Positions 31,534-64,000 of a stretch of 64,000 nt of DNA are shown in pieces (the stretch's first letter is position 1; each line of letters begins with the position of its first letter). This DNA comes from Gnetum montanum (lineage: Eukaryota; Streptophyta; Gnetopsida; Gnetales; Gnetaceae). Location of the stretch: the NCBI GenBank assembly GCA_015680685.1, contig MNCI01008366.1:581295-645294 (forward strand), in the 5' to 3' direction. The notes under the pieces were generated by a model. It searched no databases. It had not been told where the DNA came from and saw only the letters and a list, made by a program, of their open reading frames with translations. Position numbers and translations under genes: made by a program.

Positions 31534-32393
31534 CTAGAGTTATCAATGCACTTTGTTGAATTGAACATTAGTTTAGATATATATTTATAATACATAACTA
31601 TAATTTAGTTGGGAATCTTTTCTCTTTATAGAAAATAAAATAGATTAATTTGAAAAAAAAATAGTATAATATAGAATGAAAAATTGGAGAAATATAATTC
31701 AGTGTTACAAATTGAGCTCTTTTATATGATTGGTAATTGGTCTTTCAACATAAAAAAGTAAATGCCATTATGTATGATCTACTAAATATATGTTCCTATG
31801 TTATGAATATGCACTTTTACCAATGGGAGACCAAGTTTGTAAGATACATAATGATTATATACAAGACACTTGAGCAAGTAATTTGCAATAATACATAGTT
31901 TGAAATATAAAAAGAAATAGCAAAATAATGGAGTAGCCTTTTGTCATATTATTACTTAATTTAATAATAACATGCACTTTTTCCCTATAATTAGTATATT
32001 GCTAGAATAGAGCCTAATCAAATAAATTATTTGTATAAATGAGAAACGTTCATTGATAATGAAATACTGTAAATTATTTTCAATCATAGTTATATGTTTT
32101 TACTTCAAATATAAAATTAGAAATTTTCTTATCATTCACATCATTCATTATATTCAAAGTAGCAATATTTAATATGAAATTCAATGCATCTACATCTTTA
32201 GCATATATAAATACCAACTTGATCAGCAAATAATAAAATAGGTGCATTAGATATCAAACTAATCATAATGAAAATGGTAATGGAAAAGATTCAAGAGCAA
32301 TAATTAACGTTGGAGAACACTTTTTATTTGTATTTGGTAGGAAAAAAAATAAATGCACTTTTATTCACAAAACACACCTTCCGACCTATATAT

Positions 32394-32581
32394 GATCTTC
32401 AATGCTGGTCATGCAGAGAGATTTAATGCATTTTGCTTACAAGTCTCCGTGAAATCAATCTTTGAAATTGATAGTTGCCATTGCTACGATCTTCAATGCT
32501 CTTCATTTGAAGAGATTTAATACATTTTACAAAAAATGTTCGAGTGAACTCAATCCTTGAATTTGCTAGCAGCCGTCGTAA
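32394..32581. repeat. Tandem duplication, 94-bp unit
   Basis: GATCTTCAATGCTGGTCATG (32394) and GATCTTCAATGCTCTTCATT (32488) begin two diverged 94-bp copies, both continuing with AGAGATTTAAT and, further on, a GTGAA(A/C)TCAATC block. Confidence 0.7.
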
Positions 32582-33401
32582 TGAATTCAGCTTTATTATG
32601 ACCATCCGACAGTGGGAAAGATTGCTATCCTCCAAGTTTACTTCAAAACGTGATCAGGTAGGCAACTATCTAATGAAGCCGAAAAAGAAGGTAGGCTAGA
32701 AATCACACAATCAGGGCATGCCATCAAATACCAACTACGATTTGATATCAAGGTTGAAACGTCCAGTCATTTCAAAGTTTGGGCTGAGCTGTTGAACCAG
32801 GTTTCGAATTAATGGACCGATCAATCGATGTTACAGATCAGTTCAGGCCCAAAACAAGACAGCTCTGATTAAATAAATTACTTGTACTGCAGGATCTACC
32901 ACGGTAACTTAAAAGTCACCTCATGCCCAAGTCCCATTGAAAACAATTAATTGGAAAATGTGTCCAAACTATTTGTGGAGCACTTTTTCTGTGTGTTCAG
33001 TATGAAATAAAGTAGACTTATGCAAAACGTACAGGCTGAGCTGTGGCTAACAATCACACTTCTGAACGGATGTTTGCAGTTTTGATTACAGTTTTGAAAA
33101 GGATAAAAATTTTCAAAAACACTCTTTCAAAATTCCTTCTCTTTGTATTATTTTGTCGCATCAAAGCATTGGTGTAGAAACTCAGAAAGCCTCTAACTTT
33201 TGTAGTTCAGCTTGAGCTGTGGCTTGAGTCCGTGTTGTTTGGTTAGCTATGAACAGCGGCCACCGATTGCGGAAAAAAGGAAACCCAACGTGGGCACTAC
33301 CATTCATCTAGACCAACTGGCTCATTGGCTCATTACAAGAGAGAATGGCACAAGTTTGGAGGAGGCGGAGAGCACTCGATAAAAGATAGAGAGATTTTTG
33401 A

Positions 33402-33611
33402 ATGGTGACTCCACACAAATTAAAGAAGGTAAGCAGAGAGATTGCTAATGCAGAGTGTTGCTTGAATGCACAAGTCTTTCCAGAGTTGCAGAAGATGAAT
33501 CAATTAATGACTATCCATTTTGAACTTGGATGTTTGAGATTTGAGTCGGAAATGAATGAGGTGAAAGATCTGCAATTTCTTCAACAGGGTAAGAGGCATT
33601 TATTAGAATAA
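33402..33611 (+). CDS. Small hypothetical ORF upstream of ALDH3
   Basis: A 69-codon frame, MVTPHKLKKVSREIANAECC onward, ending QFLQQGKRHLLE. It is mostly helical in character, without signal peptide, membrane segment or known motif. At 33590 CAACAGG is followed by GTAAGA, a plausible splice donor, so it could be an exon of an unseen transcript. With no partner exon visible it may equally be chance. Confidence 0.2.
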   Translation: MVTPHKLKKVSREIANAECCLNAQVFPELQKMNQLMTIHFELGCLRFESEMNEVKDLQFLQQGKRHLLE

Positions 33612-33780
33612 TCTATCCTTTTGAAAAATAACATTGCATCTACGTTTTCAAATATAATATAAAATAATAGGCCTTACTAACTTTCCACGTAGTTACAGTG
33701 GCCATCATGGCTCTCTGTGATAATAGTTACAGCTCAATTTTTTTATTTCATTCATAGAACACAACTTTTAGCATTTGGTT

Positions 33781-34015
33781 CACAATTCTGGATCACTTAT
33801 CTTTTAGACGGATTCAATGCAATTGAGAAAAAAGGTTCTAATGCAATTATAAACTCTTTTAATTAAATGAGTTTATTTTTTTATAAACTGACGACAGTAA
33901 AATCAGGACTTCCTTCGTTAAATAAAATTTGCAATTTTGTATCACTTATCTTTTGAAAGGATTTAATGCGTTTTAGAAAACGGTTCTGATGCAATTGTCA
34001 TGACTCTTTTCTGAA
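33781..34015. repeat. Diverged direct repeat, about 150 bp apart
   Basis: 33781-33865 and 33930-34015 share ATCACTTATCTTTT, then GGATT(C/T)AATGC, GGTTCT(A/G)ATGCAATT and ACTCTTTT. No coding meaning seen. Confidence 0.65.
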
Positions 34016-34850
34016 TGACGAGTATAGTCACTGGAACATCAAATAGTGACTGCGAAGTCTAGTCACTGGAACTTTAAAACTTGTGACGTCATAACAATGG
34101 ATTCAAAAGATCTGGGAAAACATAAAAATCACATAGATGTTTTCAGATAAAACTTCGATTTTTACAGTTTGGTTGCAATTGTCTCGAGCTCGTTTTCTTG
34201 CTCCTGCGACATGGGCTGGTTTGTAGATCCTTTTTCAGGGCATTAATTTTAGTTTGGTCAGTCACCTTTTTTCCAGAGAATCGTAAAATGTTTCATTAAT
34301 TGCTGAACAGTGCAATTCTGGGACATTGTGCGGATGCAAACAAGTTTTCCATTTTTGAATGTTCTCTGGGAACAGTACCCCGTGTGATGAACTTCCGAAT
34401 TGTGCAATTGTCGCGAAACATGTGGAATGTAAAATCAGTTTCTTTTGTGTGTCCCAAATGTCACAGATTTACTCGAAGAACAATTATTATGAAGGTTTCC
34501 AAGCCATAAATTGTTTGCAGCGATCAAGGTCAGCGACGTGCACAGACAGTGATCTGTCATCAAATTGCCTTGTTGGCTTTGGCCAAATCATAGAAGCCAA
34601 TTATTATTCCCTGCTCTTTTGCAACAAATTTGTTGCAGCACACTTCTATGGTGGAACTAAAGGCAACCCCCAACGGACTCATTAAATGCAATGCAAATGC
34701 TGATAATGAGATGTTGCTGGTTCGTGTTCACGCGTACTATGGTTGGTTCTGACGCGCGTATTCTGGTTTTGTATGCCTTCTTGAAATGTCTCCATGGTAG
34801 GTGAATTGGCTCTAATCATCCACCTGGGCTTCTGGTTTTTCTGGCGATGA

Positions 34851-35047
34851 TTTTATAATGTGCAACAACGGTATCATTTATTGCAACTTAAGTTCTCCTC
34901 GCAAATTCTGATGTGTGGTTATAGGTACACTCGCTTTCGCAGTCGTCGCATCTGCATCGTATATTTGTGCTTGGCGAGTTTGCCTGGCAAATTCGGGAGA
35001 GTTCTCTGCAACTGAGTTCCGGAAGCCAGAATTGAATTGCTGTAACA
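34851..35047 (+). promoter_or_regulatory. Probable core promoter and 5' UTR of ALDH3
   Basis: TTTATAAT at 34852-34859 could serve as a TATA box, giving a 5' UTR of roughly 160 bases before the ATG at 35048. An in-frame TGA at 35033-35035 shows that the coding frame cannot begin farther upstream in this exon. The promoter call rests on position and one motif only. Confidence 0.35.
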
Positions 35048-61863
<26,816 letters not shown>

Positions 61864-62034
61864 GTACGTTTTTAGTTTCCGTTGAGTTGAATTCAAAGTG
61901 TCTTTCTTCATGTTGATTCATAGATACTGTCTTTGGCATATAATATATTTATTTTTTAATTTTGTTAGCAAACTTGTACAGGTTTTTTCAGTAGTAATTT
62001 CATGGTGTGTAGGTTTCTTGTGAAACAATTTTCA

Positions 62035-62115
62035 ATGCAGGGGGTTGAACTTTGTACCTATAGGTGCTAGTAACTTAGCATGTGAACCAGGACAATTGAT
62101 CTATTAAATCATGCT
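62035..62115 (-). mobile_element. tRNA-derived SINE head in intron 8
   Basis: On the minus strand: A box TAGATCAATTG (62093-62103), B box AAGTTCAACCC (62042-62052), about 40 bases apart. Decayed but the spacing and both boxes fit polymerase III promoters. Confidence 0.5.
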
Positions 62116-62409
62116 TAGTTCAAACGTTTAATTATAGAAAATTTTAAACATTTGAAAATCAAAATATGATAGGGAGGTTTTTTAGCTATAAAGAGTGTCA
62201 AGCTAAGGATTTTCCACCATGAGAGGAGTATCAACATAAGAACATGGTAGATGAGATAATGCTAATCTTGATTGACAAAGAACAAAGAGAGACTAAGCTT
62301 TAGTCTCTGAATGAATTTCTAATCAACTGCAGAACCTCTCATTTTTATGCATCTAGCATGCTACGGGATAAGGTCATCAAAATTTGTTTCGGATAATGTG
62401 TACATAGAC

Positions 62410-62500
62410 AATGGCATTATAGTTCAGTTTGTGGCACGTTTGCCTAATATATTGCAGGTTGCGGGCTTAAGCTTTTGATGCAAGGGTTGCAACCCGATTA
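62410..62500 (+). mobile_element. SINE-like tRNA-related piece in intron 8
   Basis: A-box-like TATAGTTCAGTTTG (62418-62431) and a weak B-box-like GCGGGCTTAAGCTTT (62461-62475). Probably a further diverged copy of the same SINE group. Confidence 0.38.
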
Positions 62501-64000
62501 TGCTAGGATTTCCATTATTTGTCAAGGAAGTTGAAAATATAGTGTACACTTTGGATCAAAGACGTCCAAACGAATCAATCTGTAACTTAACAAGGTCTGC
62601 CATCATATGCAAGAAACCAGGTGAAAACTTGGTTTTAGGTAGACAGAAAATAGGAACTAGACATGCATGCTTTAATAAAAACTGACATGGAGAAGCCTTA
62701 TTCAAATCTTAGAAAGAAGTCCTTTCAGTAATTCAAGCGTATGCTATATACTACAAAATGTTGGCATTATATGCAAGACAGATAACATTATAATGCTATA
62801 GATTTAATATTTCCTTTGGACTGGCCTAGACAATCTAAAGTTCGGTTGTCAGTGGTTTAAAATATCTCAAGATGTAGATGATAGTTGTGCAAGAGGAAGG
62901 ATGTCAAGGGTTTTTACAACAGAACAGAGCTGCAAGTTTTGGCGACATTTGAAACAATGAAAATGGGCAAGAGAAGAAGAACAATTCCAGAAGCATGGCG
63001 TTGCAATGGTTGACCAGTCAAACTAGGTGCTAAACCTAGCCAAGGTATGAGAATGGATCAAACCAGGGGATTTGTCAAATGTTCTATGTTCGACCAAAGC
63101 AAAGATGTGGATTATTTTGTTGTTGATGCAAAGTAATCATTTATTTTTTCTCAAAGAGATTAATTCTTCTTCTTCATCATCCTAGACTTAACCCAACACT
63201 TGAATAGATTAATCATTTTAAAATTAACAGTGACCTTTTTTCTTTTGACACTAGGCATTTGACTGGCAACACTAGATGAAGGGATCTTTTCTTGATTGGA
63301 AATGTCTTGATTTAACTGAAATTTGTAGATTCAGATTTGTGGCCTTTGTGGCTCCTACATCAAGTTTTAGATCCAGTTGATCAAGATTTATAGTGGGATC
63401 CTTAGCGTTTTCATCTAAGAATCAAAGACAATACACATATGTATTTATACTGACATGATGAATATGAGGGTCCCTGTTTCAAAGTTTAGCAAGTGACAAG
63501 ATGAATATGAACAATTTTTAGCAATTATCCAAAGTTTAGTGGTAGAAGATGGCAAGAAAAATGAGGATTTGAAGATGCAAGATTATTATGCTATTAGTAT
63601 GTGGGACCCCTAATGGCCAACCTCTAAATATTTGTTACATTTTTTCCCTTCAACTTTTTAGAAAATGAGGGTAGACTTACACTAGCAAATAATAAGATAT
63701 GACTCAATATAATGGTGGGTTGATTAGGGCCTATGTATCTCCTTCCCTTGTTGACCTTAACATGTTGTTGATGAGATGTGACTTTTATACTTTTTATAAT
63801 TCTAAGGATTAATGCATCTGAAGCATATCACCTATTTTTAGTACTACTGTGATACCTCAAAGACTAGAATAACCAAAGATGATGACTATATCATTTCCCA
63901 TCACTTAAGATGCTACAAAACAGCAAACATTTGTGTGACTCACTTATTTTGAGTTTTGTTTTAGAAGTAACACAAATAGATGTGGTTGGATATAATCCTA

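Larger units (their letters stand above)
31534..34850. other. Mostly unique AT-rich region upstream of the ALDH3 gene
   Basis: No transposon ends found. It holds two local duplications (32394-32581 and 33781-34015) and one short frame (33402-33611). ACGTG cores are at 33288-33294 and 34536-34540; such cores often bind bZIP factors, but single occurrences are weak evidence. The sequence becomes less AT-rich from about 34500 toward the gene. Confidence 0.5.
61864..64000 (+). other. ALDH3 intron 8 (start, continues past window)
   Basis: No coding block of the remaining ALDH3 C-terminus was found. It contains two SINE-like heads (62035-62115 and 62410-62500). The rest is AT-rich with no element ends seen. 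Confidence 0.7.

Noticed and set aside
61864-64000. A ninth ALDH3 exon within the window
   Set aside because: No stretch translating to the expected EESxxxINxRPKPLALY block with splice sites was found.

Overview
The window looks like nuclear DNA of a seed plant with a very large, repeat-filled genome, most likely a gymnosperm. Three things point there: a plant-type class 3 aldehyde dehydrogenase (ALDH3) gene whose introns reach 14.2 and 9.5 kb, dense nests of old LTR retrotransposons riddled with C-to-T type changes, and several lineages of decayed LINEs and tRNA-derived SINEs. The species cannot be told from this sequence.

Layout. 1-15109 is a nest at least four insertions deep. A minus-strand Ty3/gypsy element (E3; gag, protease and the start of reverse transcriptase, running off the left edge; 5' LTR 13537-14417) sits in an older LTR (14418-15109). 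It is split by a degraded element (1526-11379), which is itself split by a complete plus-strand LTR element E1 (1932-9139, target duplication AAGAC). 16420-19665 is an L1-like LINE fragment split by a solo LTR. 20791-29849 is a complete minus-strand gypsy element, E2 (target duplication GTAAC), holding gag and protease but no reverse transcriptase, with two solo LTRs nested in its gag. A solo LTR at 30416-31242 and a LINE reverse transcriptase scrap follow. 31534-34850 is mostly unique, AT-rich DNA upstream of the gene.

35048 to beyond 64000 is the ALDH3 gene on the plus strand. Eight exons are visible, encoding 349 joined residues with all active-site residues present; the C-terminal exons lie outside the window. 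Intron 3 holds a LINE tail, LTR elements, a SINE cut by a solo LTR, an assembly gap inside a G tract, an RTE-type LINE and two copies of a coiled-coil/J-domain-like pseudogene. Intron 4 holds a second LINE type, a second RTE copy and a gypsy integrase scrap. Introns 7 and 8 hold SINE-like pieces.

Most worth a second look: E1, E2, E3 and several solo LTRs share LTR ends, a tRNA-Asp type primer site (seen in E1, E2 and E3) and a polypurine tract (seen in E1 and E2), and carry an array of ATATC-centred palindromes just upstream of the LTR TATA box. In both complete elements the 5' LTR has six units and the 3' LTR three, and this array difference, with one small indel each, accounts for the whole LTR length difference. 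E1 has no gag-pol. It carries a decayed ORF of about 920 codons (plant-transposon-protein-like N-terminal part, then long coiled coils), preceded by a second, internal copy of the same palindrome array plus TATA box.
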